A DNA stretch of 64,000 bases from assembly GCF_049686335.1 (NCBI RefSeq), contig NZ_JBAVHX010000039.1, forward strand, positions 1 to 64,000, written 5' to 3'. The notes beneath the pieces were generated by a model, which saw only the letters and a program-made list of their open reading frames with translations, had not been told where the DNA came from and ran no database searches. Positions 17,556 through 25,858 of the stretch are shown here, in pieces. Numbering within the stretch: position 1 is the first letter of the stretch; every line of letters starts with the position of its first letter. Source of the stretch: Buttiauxella sp049686335. GTDB lineage: Bacteria > Pseudomonadota > Gammaproteobacteria > Enterobacterales > Enterobacteriaceae. Made by a program: the position numbers and the translations under genes.

Positions 17556-17994
17556 AAATAAAAGGTAACGCGACAGATGTCAACGCCTGGAAGAGGCGGA
17601 CTTTTCATTCTCTGCCAGTGCAGGCAGGATGCGGGATAAGGTCGGATGAGTTTGTCCATTTAACCGAATAGTTTTTCCTCCTTTCAGACGCTAAATTAAG
17701 GTGCTTCCCCGCGATTTTTATCCAAATAATCCAGCCAACCAAAATATTCATGTAGTCACGCCACTTTGATAGTTACACCTTTGGCGCACAGGCGACTCAG
17801 ATTGCTCCTGTTGATTTTTTCTGGAAATTTTTATTACCGGTGGCGAAAACGCGCCGGGCAGGTCGACGATCCTTTCGCTGGCACATAACCTGAAACGGTA
17901 TTCCCGGTGAAGGGGTAGAAAAATCATCACAAATCCGGTTTTGTGGATATACAATTGAGCGCAGTCACAGTTCTCAAATCAAAAGGGTATCGCT
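17556..17994. other. lysC/pgi divergent intergenic region
   Basis: This 439-base stretch should hold both promoters. On the plus strand GGATATACAAT at 17945-17955 could be a pgi -10 region. I see no gene, repeat or recognisable operator in it. Confidence 0.5.
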
Positions 17995-19644
17995 ATGAAA
18001 AATATCAACCCAACGCAGACCGCTGCATGGCAGGCTTTGCAAACGCATTTTGACGAAATGAAAGATGTCACTATCGCTGAGCTTTTCGCACAGGATGCCG
18101 ACCGTTTTACTAAGTTCTCCGCCACTTTCGATGATTTAATGCTGGTGGATTACTCCAAAAACCGCATCACTGAAGAAACTCTGTCTAAGCTGCAGGCGCT
18201 GGCGAAAGAGACGGATTTGCAGGGCGCTATCAAGTCCATGTTCTCTGGTGAGAAGATTAACCGTACTGAAGACCGTGCCGTGCTGCACGTTGCCCTGCGT
18301 AACCGCAGCAACACGCCAATCGTGGTCGATGGCAAGGACGTAATGCCAGAAGTGAACGCGGTGCTGGAAAAGATGAAAACCTTCTCCGAAAGCATTATTA
18401 GCGGCAACTGGAAAGGCTACACCGGCAAAGCGATCACTGATGTGGTGAACATCGGTATTGGCGGTTCAGACCTCGGCCCATTCATGGTGACCGAAGCGCT
18501 GCGTCCGTACAAAAACCACCTCAACATGCACTTTGTATCCAACGTTGATGGCACGCATATCGCTGAAGTTCTCAAGAATGTTGACCCAGAAACCACGCTG
18601 TTCCTGGTCGCATCTAAAACCTTCACCACTCAAGAAACCATGACCAACGCCCACAGCGCGCGTGACTGGTTCCTGGCAACCGCTGGCGATAACAAACACG
18701 TAGCGAAGCACTTTGCGGCACTGTCTACCAACGCGAAAGCCGTCGGTGAGTTCGGTATCGATACTGCCAACATGTTTGAGTTCTGGGACTGGGTCGGTGG
18801 CCGTTACTCCCTGTGGTCCGCGATTGGCCTGTCTATCATCCTGTCTGTCGGCTACGAAAACTTTGTTGAACTGCTGTCAGGCGCGCACGCCATGGATAAG
18901 CATTTTGCTAACACTCCGGCAGAACAGAACCTGCCAGTGCTGCTGGCGCTGATCGGTATCTGGTACAACAATTTCTTCGGTGCTGAAACCGAAGCAATTC
19001 TGCCATACGACCAGTACATGCACCGCTTTGCTGCTTATTTCCAGCAGGGCAACATGGAATCCAACGGTAAGTATGTTGACCGTAACGGCAACGCCGTGGA
19101 TTACCAGACTGGCCCAATCATCTGGGGCGAGCCGGGCACCAACGGTCAGCACGCGTTCTACCAGCTGATTCACCAGGGCACCAAAATGGTTCCTTGCGAT
19201 TTCATCGCACCGGCAACCACCCACAACCCGCTTTCTGATCATCATCCAAAACTGCTGTCTAACTTCTTCGCACAGACAGAAGCGCTGGCGTTCGGTAAAG
19301 CTCGCGATGTGGTTGAGCAGGAATATGCGGACCAGGGTAAAGACCCGAAAACTCTGGAACACGTTGTGCCGTTCAAAGTGTTCGAAGGTAACCGCCCAAC
19401 TAACTCCATCCTGCTGCGTGAAATCACCCCGTTCAGCCTCGGCGCACTGATTGCGCTGTATGAGCACAAGATCTTCACTCAGGGTGCCATTCTGAACATC
19501 TTCACCTTCGATCAGTGGGGCGTTGAATTAGGTAAGCAACTGGCTAACCGTATTCTGCCGGAGCTGGGCGATAACGCAGAAATTAGCACTCACGACAGTT
19601 CTACAAACGGCCTAATCAACCGTTATAAATCCTGGCGCGCATAA
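17995..19644 (+). CDS. pgi: Glucose-6-phosphate isomerase
   Basis: Pgi interconverts glucose-6-phosphate and fructose-6-phosphate in glycolysis and gluconeogenesis. The protein is 549 residues, identical in length to E. coli. The two PROSITE-type signatures are present: VASKTFTTQETMTNA with GIGGSDLGP upstream, and the C-terminal FDQWGVELGKQLAN (catalytic lysine region). GEPGTNGQHAFYQLIHQG carries the active-site His/Glu neighbourhood. ATG follows a short purine site (AAAAGGGTATCGCT). It is a single-gene unit ended by a strong hairpin. Confidence 0.98.
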   Translation: MKNINPTQTAAWQALQTHFDEMKDVTIAELFAQDADRFTKFSATFDDLMLVDYSKNRITEETLSKLQALAKETDLQGAIKSMFSGEKINRTEDRAVLHVALRNRSNTPIVVDGKDVMPEVNAVLEKMKTFSESIISGNWKGYTGKAITDVVNIGIGGSDLGPFMVTEALRPYKNHLNMHFVSNVDGTHIAEVLKNVDPETTLFLVASKTFTTQETMTNAHSARDWFLATAGDNKHVAKHFAALSTNAKAVGEFGIDTANMFEFWDWVGGRYSLWSAIGLSIILSVGYENFVELLSGAHAMDKHFANTPAEQNLPVLLALIGIWYNNFFGAETEAILPYDQYMHRFAAYFQQGNMESNGKYVDRNGNAVDYQTGPIIWGEPGTNGQHAFYQLIHQGTKMVPCDFIAPATTHNPLSDHHPKLLSNFFAQTEALAFGKARDVVEQEYADQGKDPKTLEHVVPFKVFEGNRPTNSILLREITPFSLGALIALYEHKIFTQGAILNIFTFDQWGVELGKQLANRILPELGDNAEISTHDSSTNGLINRYKSWRA

Positions 19645-19661
19645 TTAGCCGCTGGAATTAA

Positions 19662-19694
19662 AAATAAGCCGGCCTTATGTGCCGGCTTATTTAT
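19662..19694 (+). terminator. pgi terminator
   Basis: AAATAAGCCGGC / GCCGGCTTATTT, a perfect 12-bp stem around CTTATGT, ending in T-rich sequence. The A/T flanks make it work in either direction. Confidence 0.93.
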
Positions 19695-20027
19695 TGCTAG
19701 ATAATATTTATAAGATAAATCCCCTTGATGCTTATTATCCTCAATTTCCCTGAGTGAGGTTAATCCTAAAAATGCCTATATCCTGATAATTCAGGAGGGT
19801 TACTTTCAGATTAATTAGATTGAATGGTGTGGTTTTTATATATTAACTCATTGTTTTATAGCTGATAAATTGTATGTCATTATTTGCTTTGTCGTTATAT
19901 TTCCAACTATCTTAAAGCGCCTTCCATATTTCCCGCATCGGTCTAACCCTATTATTTGTTGTGTATACTCGAAACGCCTGAAACTCTTTTGGGCAAATCT
20001 CCATTCATTCAATGAAGGGAAATTGTT
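19695..20027 (+). promoter_or_regulatory. AT-rich upstream region of yjbEFGH
   Basis: This ~330-base AT-rich stretch contains no supportable gene. It should hold the yjbE promoter; TGTGTATACT at 19961-19970 is a reasonable extended -10. E. coli yjbEFGH is controlled by the Rcs phosphorelay, but I cannot place an RcsB box confidently. Confidence 0.45.
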
Positions 20028-20273
20028 ATGAAGAAAGTTCTTTATGGCGCTTTTGCCATATTCACGCTGGCAGCTGCTGGCGCTGCGATTGCTGATCCCG
20101 TATCGGTAGGCGAAGCAGCCGGCGCACAAGCGACTTCTGTGTCAGCAGGTAGTTCTACTGCGACCAGCGCCAGCACTGTCGGGTCGGCAGTGGGTGTAGC
20201 ACTTGCTGCAACCGGTGGCGGTGATGGTTCCAACACTGGGACAACAACCACCACGACGACCAGCACCCGTTAA
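20028..20273 (+). CDS. yjbE: Exopolysaccharide operon small exported protein YjbE
   Basis: An 81-residue protein with a signal peptide (KKVLYGAFAIFTLAAAGA, likely cut after AIA). The mature part is almost entirely Gly, Ala, Ser, Thr and Val and ends in TTTTTTTSTR. It matches E. coli YjbE in length and character. The yjbEFGH operon is linked to an extracellular polysaccharide in E. coli; the molecular role of YjbE is unknown. The stop is followed by a hairpin before yjbF, so yjbE may be expressed more strongly than the rest. Confidence 0.92.
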   Translation: MKKVLYGAFAIFTLAAAGAAIADPVSVGEAAGAQATSVSAGSSTATSASTVGSAVGVALAATGGGDGSNTGTTTTTTTSTR

Positions 20274-20293
20274 TTTAGCGGGTGATTTAACTC

Positions 20294-20317
20294 TAACCAC
20301 ACTTCGGTGTGGTTATT
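20294..20317 (+). terminator. Attenuator-like hairpin between yjbE and yjbF
   Basis: AACCACAC-TTCG-GTGTGGTT followed by ATTTCT. The short imperfect T-tract suggests partial termination or mRNA stabilisation rather than a full stop, since yjbF follows 20 bases later. Confidence 0.75.
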
Positions 20318-20336
20318 TCTACTCCGGGAAAACCTC

Positions 20337-20975
20337 GTGCAGCGACTCGCAATTCTTCTTGCCTGCTTGTTACTTCAGGCTTGTTCTGACTCCACCAAAG
20401 GCCTTGGCTCGTCGCTTTGGCACAGCATTGTGGGTGAAGACGGTATTCAGCTCACCAGTGACGAGATTCAGAATATGCGCTACGCCAGCCAGTACATGCG
20501 CATTAATAACGGCCCGCAGATATTTGTGGTGTTGGCCTATGACGAAGAAGGCCTACAAAAATGGGTCACCCAGGACCGGGCGATGATCGTCACGGAAAAT
20601 GGCCGCATCGTGAAAACCACAGGACTTGGCGACAACCTCCAGCAAGTGACTAATCAGGCAAGCGATCCGCTGGCAAAAGCGAACCAGATTGTGGATGGCG
20701 CTGGCTGGACACGACAAATGGCCTGGACCGAACATCAGCAGGTGCGTATGGCGACCGCGCATTCGACTTTCACCTGGGATGGGACCGACACGCTGAAAGT
20801 GGCGACGAGCACCACGTCGGTTCGCGTCCTCGACGAAGAAGTGACGGCTGCGGGAAAATCCTGGCATAACCGTTTCTGGATAGACAGCGAAGGCCAGGTG
20901 CGCCAGTCAAAACAATTTCTTGGCCCGGATTATTGGCCAGTTACCACGATTCTGTTGAAGGCGGCGAAACAATGA
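20337..20975 (+). CDS. yjbF: Lipoprotein YjbF (GfcB family)
   Basis: A predicted outer-membrane lipoprotein of 212 residues, the E. coli length. The GTG at 20337 starts QRLAILLACLLLQACSD, whose LLQAC is the lipobox with the modified cysteine. A longer in-frame start would put ten extra residues before the signal and is rejected. The mature domain (YASQYMRINNGPQIFVVLAY, WTRQMAWTEHQQVR) belongs to the GfcB/YjbF group found in capsule and group-4-capsule operons. Its stop overlaps the yjbG ATG (ATGA), indicating translational coupling. Confidence 0.93.
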   Translation: MQRLAILLACLLLQACSDSTKGLGSSLWHSIVGEDGIQLTSDEIQNMRYASQYMRINNGPQIFVVLAYDEEGLQKWVTQDRAMIVTENGRIVKTTGLGDNLQQVTNQASDPLAKANQIVDGAGWTRQMAWTEHQQVRMATAHSTFTWDGTDTLKVATSTTSVRVLDEEVTAAGKSWHNRFWIDSEGQVRQSKQFLGPDYWPVTTILLKAAKQ

Positions 20976-21970
20976 AAATAAAAGCGATGACGCTTTCTTC
21001 AACCACATGGTGGATGACGCGTTGCTTATCCACTCTACGGAATGTGGCGAAATGGTGGATGACGTGTTGTTTATCCACTCTACGGAATGTGGCGAAATGG
21101 TGGATGACGTGTTGCTTATCCACTCTACGGAATGTGGCGAAATGGTGGATGACGCGTTGCTTATCCACCCTACGGAACGTGGCGAAATGGTGGATGACGT
21201 GTTGTTTATCCACTCTACGGTTTTGTAGGTCGGATAAGCGGAGCGTCATCCGACATGTTTTTGCGGCGCTGACCTTATCCACTCTACAATTCAGCGCCTG
21301 GGCGGCTGGAAACGTAACGATTTACCCACAAAATCAACCCATTAAAAACGTCGAACGGCTGGCCGACCTGGTTTCCCAACCGTCACTGGCTCACGCATGG
21401 TGGCCGGGTGCTGTCATCAGCGAGCGACAGGCATCAGCAGTTGCAGAACAACAGCATCAGAAATTACTGGCTTCATTAAGCGCATTAGCAGCGCAGGAAG
21501 AGGGTGATGATGCCGCCGCAATCAACGGATTACGCCAGCAAATGCAGGCTGTTCACGTTACCGGACGGCAGTTTGTCGACCTCGATCCTGACTGGGTGCG
21601 TGTCCATCCTCGCGCTAATGTTCCATTGCAAGGCGACTACAGCCTGTGGGCAGGGCCGCAGCCGTCCACCATCACACTGATGGGCCTGGTAAGTTCACCG
21701 GGTGCAAAGCCTTTCGTTGCCGGGCGCAGCGCGGATGAATATCTCGATGGCATCGACAAACTCAGTGGCGCCGACCGCAGCTACGCCTGGGTGATTTATC
21801 CGGATGGTAAAACGCAAAAAGCGCCGGTGGCCTACTGGAATAATCGCCATGTCGAACTTACCCCGGGAAGCATCCTGTTTGTGGGTTTTAAAGACCACCT
21901 TTTTAATTCTGATTTCAACGACCTGAATCAGCAAATCCTTAATTCTCTGACGCATCGGAGACCGGATTGA
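20972..21970 (+). CDS. yjbG: YjbG (GfcC-like) with translated REP array at the N terminus
   Basis: The C-terminal ~215 residues (from AGNVTIYPQNQ) are a periplasmic GfcC-like protein matching E. coli YjbG, including WWPGAVISE, VTGRQF, LWAGPQPSTITL and RSYAWVIYPDGKTQKAPVAYW. The N terminus is abnormal. From the coupled ATG at 20972, five tandem 15-residue repeats (WWMTRCLSTLRNVAK and variants), encoded by 45-bp REP-like units, precede a hydrophobic stretch VFAALTLSTLQFSAWA that should be the signal peptide. Total 332 residues, against about 245 in E. coli. An in-frame ATG in the last repeat (21194) would give 258 residues with a normal n-region and h-region, so the true start is uncertain. The frame is open throughout, so this is not obviously a pseudogene. 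Confidence 0.85.
   Translation: MKIKAMTLSSTTWWMTRCLSTLRNVAKWWMTCCLSTLRNVAKWWMTCCLSTLRNVAKWWMTRCLSTLRNVAKWWMTCCLSTLRFCRSDKRSVIRHVFAALTLSTLQFSAWAAGNVTIYPQNQPIKNVERLADLVSQPSLAHAWWPGAVISERQASAVAEQQHQKLLASLSALAAQEEGDDAAAINGLRQQMQAVHVTGRQFVDLDPDWVRVHPRANVPLQGDYSLWAGPQPSTITLMGLVSSPGAKPFVAGRSADEYLDGIDKLSGADRSYAWVIYPDGKTQKAPVAYWNNRHVELTPGSILFVGFKDHLFNSDFNDLNQQILNSLTHRRPD
21008..21290. repeat. Five tandem 45-bp REP-like units plus inverted copy, inside yjbG
   Basis: The unit TGGTGGATGACG(C/T)GTTG.TTATCCA begins at 21008, 21053, 21098, 21143 and 21188, exactly 45 bases apart, joined by CTCTACGGAATGTGGCGAAA. A further copy in the opposite orientation (GTAGGTCGGATAAGCG..CGTCATCCGAC) lies at 21225-21254, and a terminal fragment TTATCCACTCTACAA at 21275-21289. 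The 45-bp length keeps the yjbG reading frame. Confidence 0.95.
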
Positions 21971-24066
21971 TGAAGAAAAAAACGCTCTACAGCCTGTTGG
22001 CTCTGGCTGTTTCTTCTGCCGTCCACGCAGAAACTTTCCCCGCACCTGTCGGCCCGTCACAATCGGATTTCGGCGGTGTGGGTTTGCTGCAAACCCCTAC
22101 GGCACGCATGGCACGCGAAGGGGAATTTAGCCTCAACTATCGCGATAACGATCAGTACCGCTTTTACTCGGCTTCGGTGCAGCTTTTCCCATGGCTGGAA
22201 ACGACGCTGCGCTACACCGACGTGCGCACCAGACAGTACAGCAATGTCGATGCTTTCTCGGGGGATCAGACCTATAAAGATAAAGCCTTCGACATGAAAA
22301 TCCGTCTTTGGGAAGAGGGATATTACCTGCCGCAAGTGGCGGTTGGGGTACGCGACTTAGGCGGTACGGGGCTGTTCGACAGTGAATATGTGGTGGCGAG
22401 CAAAGCCTGGGGACCGTTCGATTTTACCCTTGGGATGGGCTGGGGTTATATGGGCACCAGCGGGAACGTCAAGAACCCGTTTTGCGAAGTCAGCGATGGC
22501 TTTTGCTATCGCGACAACAGCTACAATCAGGCCGGTTCATTTAATTTCAGCGGCATGTTTCATGGTCCCGCGTCATTATTCGGTGGTATCGAATACCAGA
22601 CTCCATGGCAACCGCTACGCCTGAAGCTGGAATACGAAGGCAATAATTACACGCAAGATTTTGCCGGGAAACTCGAGCAGCGTAGTAACTTTAACGTCGG
22701 CGCTATCTACCGTGTAGCCGATTGGGCAGACGTTAACGTTAGCTATGAGCGCGGCAATACCTTTATGTTTGGCGTCACGTTGCGTACCAACTTCAACGAC
22801 TTACGCCCGAGTTACAACGATAGCCGTCGCCCGCAATACCAGCCGCAGCCGCAAGATGAAATTTTGCAGCCAACGGTGGTCGCCAACCAACTGACGCAGC
22901 TCAAATACAACGCGGGCTTTGCCAATCCAAATATTCAGGTCAAAGGCGATACCTTGTATGTGACGGGCGAACAGGTGAAATATCGCGATTCCCGCGAAGG
23001 GATCGAGCGCGCCAATCGCATCATCATGAACGACCTGCCGGAGAATATCCGCACCGTTCGCATTAACGAAACGCGTCTGAATATGCCGCAAGTGACCACC
23101 GAAACGGATGTTGCGAGTCTACGTCATCAGCTGGAAGGCGAACCGCTTGGGCATGAAACTCAACTGGTGCAGAAACGTGTTGAGCCCGTGGTGCCAGAGA
23201 AAACCGAACAAGGGTATTTCATCGATAAATCGAAAGTGAATTTCTCGATTAATCCGGTTTTGAATCAATCTTTTGGTGGGCCTGAAAGTTTCTATATGTA
23301 TCAGGTTGGGGTGATGGGCACCGCCGACTGGTGGGTGACGGATCATTTGCTGACCACCGGCAGCCTGTTTGCCAATATCGCCAATAACTACGACAAATTT
23401 AACTACACCAATCCACCGGCTGACTCGACGCTGCCGCGTGTGCGTACTCACGTGCGCGACTACGTTGAGAACGATGTTTACGTCAATAACCTGCAAGCCA
23501 ACTACTTCCAGTATCTGGGTAACAGCTGGTATGGACAGGTTTACGGCGGCTATCTCGAAACCATGTATGGCGGGGTGGGGGCGGAAGTGCTGTATCGCCC
23601 GGTCGACAGCAACTGGGCGATTGGGGCTAACGCCAACTACGTCAAACAGCGTGACTGGACCAGTTCGCTGGACATGATGAAGTTCACGGATTACAGCGCG
23701 CCAACCGGCCATATCACTGGCTACTGGACGCCGCCGTTTGCCGATGATGTTCTGGTGAAACTGAGCGTTGGCCAGTATCTGGCGAAAGATAAAGGCGGCA
23801 CGCTGGAAATCTCCAAACGCTTCGACAGCGGGGTGGTGGTCGGGACTTACGCGACGATTACTAACGTGTCAAAAGAAGAGTATGGGGAAGGGGACTTTAC
23901 CAAAGGTTTCTACGTCAACGTACCGCTGGATGTGTTCTCATCCTCACCAACTCGCAGCCGTGCACAAGTGAGCTGGACGCCACTGACGCGTGACGGTGGA
24001 CAGATGTTGGGACGTAAGTTTGAGTTGTATGGGATGACGAGCGATCGGGATATTAATTTTAGATAG
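21970..24066 (+). CDS. yjbH: Outer-membrane lipoprotein-type YjbH (GfcD-like)
   Basis: A 698-residue predicted outer-membrane beta-barrel protein, the same length as E. coli YjbH (DUF940/GfcD group). The ATG at 21970 overlaps the yjbG stop; a TTG three bases upstream is not used. The signal peptide is KKKTLYSLLALAVSSAVHA, without a lipobox cysteine. The early motif GGVGLLQTPTARM is the family signature, followed by many alternating aromatic strands (RFYSASVQLFPWLETTLRYT) and a C-terminal aromatic residue region (INFR). It is probably the export pore or outer-membrane partner for the polysaccharide made or handled by YjbEFG; that role is inferred from gfc operons. Confidence 0.92.
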   Translation: MKKKTLYSLLALAVSSAVHAETFPAPVGPSQSDFGGVGLLQTPTARMAREGEFSLNYRDNDQYRFYSASVQLFPWLETTLRYTDVRTRQYSNVDAFSGDQTYKDKAFDMKIRLWEEGYYLPQVAVGVRDLGGTGLFDSEYVVASKAWGPFDFTLGMGWGYMGTSGNVKNPFCEVSDGFCYRDNSYNQAGSFNFSGMFHGPASLFGGIEYQTPWQPLRLKLEYEGNNYTQDFAGKLEQRSNFNVGAIYRVADWADVNVSYERGNTFMFGVTLRTNFNDLRPSYNDSRRPQYQPQPQDEILQPTVVANQLTQLKYNAGFANPNIQVKGDTLYVTGEQVKYRDSREGIERANRIIMNDLPENIRTVRINETRLNMPQVTTETDVASLRHQLEGEPLGHETQLVQKRVEPVVPEKTEQGYFIDKSKVNFSINPVLNQSFGGPESFYMYQVGVMGTADWWVTDHLLTTGSLFANIANNYDKFNYTNPPADSTLPRVRTHVRDYVENDVYVNNLQANYFQYLGNSWYGQVYGGYLETMYGGVGAEVLYRPVDSNWAIGANANYVKQRDWTSSLDMMKFTDYSAPTGHITGYWTPPFADDVLVKLSVGQYLAKDKGGTLEISKRFDSGVVVGTYATITNVSKEEYGEGDFTKGFYVNVPLDVFSSSPTRSRAQVSWTPLTRDGGQMLGRKFELYGMTSDRDINFR

Positions 24067-24260
24067 TGGGGGTAGTGGGACTACAGGATATGCCTGAGCG
24101 GTGATTTTTCCGCTCACCGTAGCGTTTTGTTTTCCCACAGACACCCGCTAACGGTGAACGTGCCAGGGGAGTTACGACACTTCCCTGGCGACCCCGTCGC
24201 CCGGTTTTAAATTGCCGCTTCGCGATAAACCCTGGCTCATCCCCAACATATAAGTAAATA

Positions 24261-24282
24261 AACTAGATCCAGATCACACTTT
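24261..24282 (+). promoter_or_regulatory. Weak CRP-like site upstream of psiE
   Basis: AACTAGATCCAGATCACACTTT has a good right half (TCACA) but a poor left half. E. coli psiE is repressed by cAMP-CRP and induced by phosphate starvation; a Pho box was not identified. Confidence 0.3.
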
Positions 24283-24327
24283 CAACGTATAACATCCCCT
24301 CGGGACCCTAACCCACGAGGTGCTGTT

Positions 24328-24735
24328 ATGACGACTATCACCCGCGTTGAGTTGATCGCCACCGTTTTGCAAACGGTACTCAATCTGGCCCTGCTCACTC
24401 TTGGTCTGATCCTCATTATCTTCCTCGGCAAAGAAACTCTGCATTTAGCCAATGTGCTCTTTACTCCTGGCGAACAGGTCAGCAAATATCTGTTTATCGA
24501 AGGGCTGGTAGTTTACTTCCTGTATTTCGAATTTATCGCCTTGATCGTCAAGTACTTCCAGTCGGGTTATCACTTCCCACTGCGCTACTTTATCTATATC
24601 GGCATCACCGCTATCGTGCGGCTTATCATCATCGACCATAAGCAGCCGCTGGACGTGCTGATTTATTCTGGGGCGATTTTGCTGCTGGTGATTACGCTGT
24701 GGCTGTGTAACAGCAGCCGTTTAAAGCGCGAATAA
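24328..24735 (+). CDS. psiE: Phosphate-starvation-inducible protein PsiE
   Basis: An inner-membrane protein of 135 residues with four hydrophobic segments (LNLALLTLGLILIIFLG; LVVYFLYFEFIALIVKYF; FIYIGITAIVRLIII; VLIYSGAILLLVITLWL). YFQSGYHFPLRYFIYIGITA is the family's conserved core. E. coli PsiE is 136 residues. Biochemical function is unknown; expression responds to phosphate starvation in E. coli. E. coli xylE, which separates psiE from malG, is missing here. Confidence 0.95.
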   Translation: MTTITRVELIATVLQTVLNLALLTLGLILIIFLGKETLHLANVLFTPGEQVSKYLFIEGLVVYFLYFEFIALIVKYFQSGYHFPLRYFIYIGITAIVRLIIIDHKQPLDVLIYSGAILLLVITLWLCNSSRLKRE

Positions 24736-24760
24736 AAAAGGCGGCCCGAAGGCCGCCGAA
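24731..24760 (-). terminator. Terminator reading in the malG direction
   Basis: On the minus strand GGCGGCC-TTCG-GGCCGCC is followed by TTTTTTATTC. On the plus strand no T-run follows, so it best serves transcription arriving from malG through the ERIC element; it overlaps the psiE stop. Confidence 0.75.
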
Positions 24761-24793
24761 GAAAATACAAAGTCAAATGAGGGATACAGTGGC

Positions 24794-24920
24794 ATTACCC
24801 TTTATCTATCGGGCTAGTGTTGCGTTGGCTGCCTTTATTCGCCCCAGTCACTTACTTTAGTAAGCTCTTGGGGGCTCTTGCAGTTGCCGCCTTGCTCTAA
24901 CCCGAGAGCTGTCGGGTAAA
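24794..24920. repeat. ERIC element (127 bp) between psiE and malG
   Basis: Contains the ERIC core CCCCAGTCACTTAC / GTAAGCTCTTGGGG, inverted around TTTA, and terminal arms TTACCCTTTATC and GTCGGGTAAA. The length is that of a full ERIC. It lies downstream of malG and would be in the malEFG message. Confidence 0.93.
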
Positions 24921-24955
24921 ATTACATCAGGTAGAACAATAACGAACAGGAAATC

Positions 24956-25846
24956 TTAACCTTTCACCCCACCGGCCGTCAGGCCGCTGACCAACCAGCG
25001 CTGTGCCAGCAGGAACACGATGGTAATTGGAATGGCTGAAAGCACAGCGGCTGCGGCAAAGTCGCCCCACAAGTAGTTTTGTGGGTTGAGGTATTGCTGC
25101 ATACCTACCGCCAGGGTGTAGCTGTTGACATCACGCAGCAGCAACGATGCCACTGGGACTTCGGTTATCGCGGCAATAAACGACAGAATAAACACTACCG
25201 CCAGAATCGGCACAGACAGTGGCAGTAACACCAGGCGGAAAGCTTGCCATGGGGTTGCGCCATCCAGCGCTGCCGCTTCTTCCAGCGAGTTATCGATGGT
25301 TTCGAAGTAGCCTTTAATCGTCCACACATGCAGCGCAATGCCGCCAAGATAGGCGAAGATCACCCCACCATGCGTATTCAGACCAATAAACGGAATGTAC
25401 TGGCCGAGACGGTCAAACAACGCGTACAACGCCACCAGTGACAGCACTGCCGGGAACATCTGGAAAATCAGCATCCCTTTGAGCAGCGTCGCTTTTCCTG
25501 GGAAACGCATACGCGCAAAAGCGTAAGCACAGGTCGTTGAGAGCGTGACAATACCCAGTGCAGTAATGGCCGCGATTTTGATTGAGTTCCACAGCCATAA
25601 CAGCACCGGGAACGGAGGAGGTGTTACGCTGCCATCGGCATGTTGCACGCTGAAGCCCAGCGCCAGTTTCCAGTGCTCCCAGGAGATTTGATCCGGGATC
25701 AGACTGCCGGTGGCGAAGTTACCCGGACGCAGTGAAATCGCGATCACCATCAACAGCGGGAACATAATCGCGGCGATAAATATCAGCAGTAGCAGATGCG
25801 TGGTAAGCAGACGCAGCTTTTGAGATTTGGGTTGAACCATAGCCAT
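24956..25846 (-). CDS. malG: Maltose/maltodextrin ABC transporter permease MalG
   Basis: One of two inner-membrane subunits of the MalFGK2 importer. 296 residues, the same as E. coli, with six membrane spans. The EAA loop that docks on MalK is visible as EEAAALDGATPWQAFRLVLLPLS. Start ATG at 25846 follows TAAGGAGCAACA; 12 bases separate it from malF. Last gene of malEFG. Confidence 0.98.
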   Translation of the reverse strand: MAMVQPKSQKLRLLTTHLLLLIFIAAIMFPLLMVIAISLRPGNFATGSLIPDQISWEHWKLALGFSVQHADGSVTPPPFPVLLWLWNSIKIAAITALGIVTLSTTCAYAFARMRFPGKATLLKGMLIFQMFPAVLSLVALYALFDRLGQYIPFIGLNTHGGVIFAYLGGIALHVWTIKGYFETIDNSLEEAAALDGATPWQAFRLVLLPLSVPILAVVFILSFIAAITEVPVASLLLRDVNSYTLAVGMQQYLNPQNYLWGDFAAAAVLSAIPITIVFLLAQRWLVSGLTAGGVKG

Positions 25847-25858
25847 ATGTGTTGCTCC

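Noticed and set aside
17228..17659. 143-codon open frame over the lysC leader
   Set aside because: Coincides with the lysine riboswitch, whose conserved bases explain the sequence; no protein family recognised.
21008..21220. Evenly spaced repeats resembling a CRISPR array
   Set aside because: The whole 45-bp unit repeats, with no variable spacers, and the core is a palindrome of the REP-like family found singly elsewhere in the window.
20941..21282. Open frame on the minus strand across the yjbG repeats
   Set aside because: A 45-bp repeat without stops in a frame stays open in that frame across all units; this is a consequence of periodicity.
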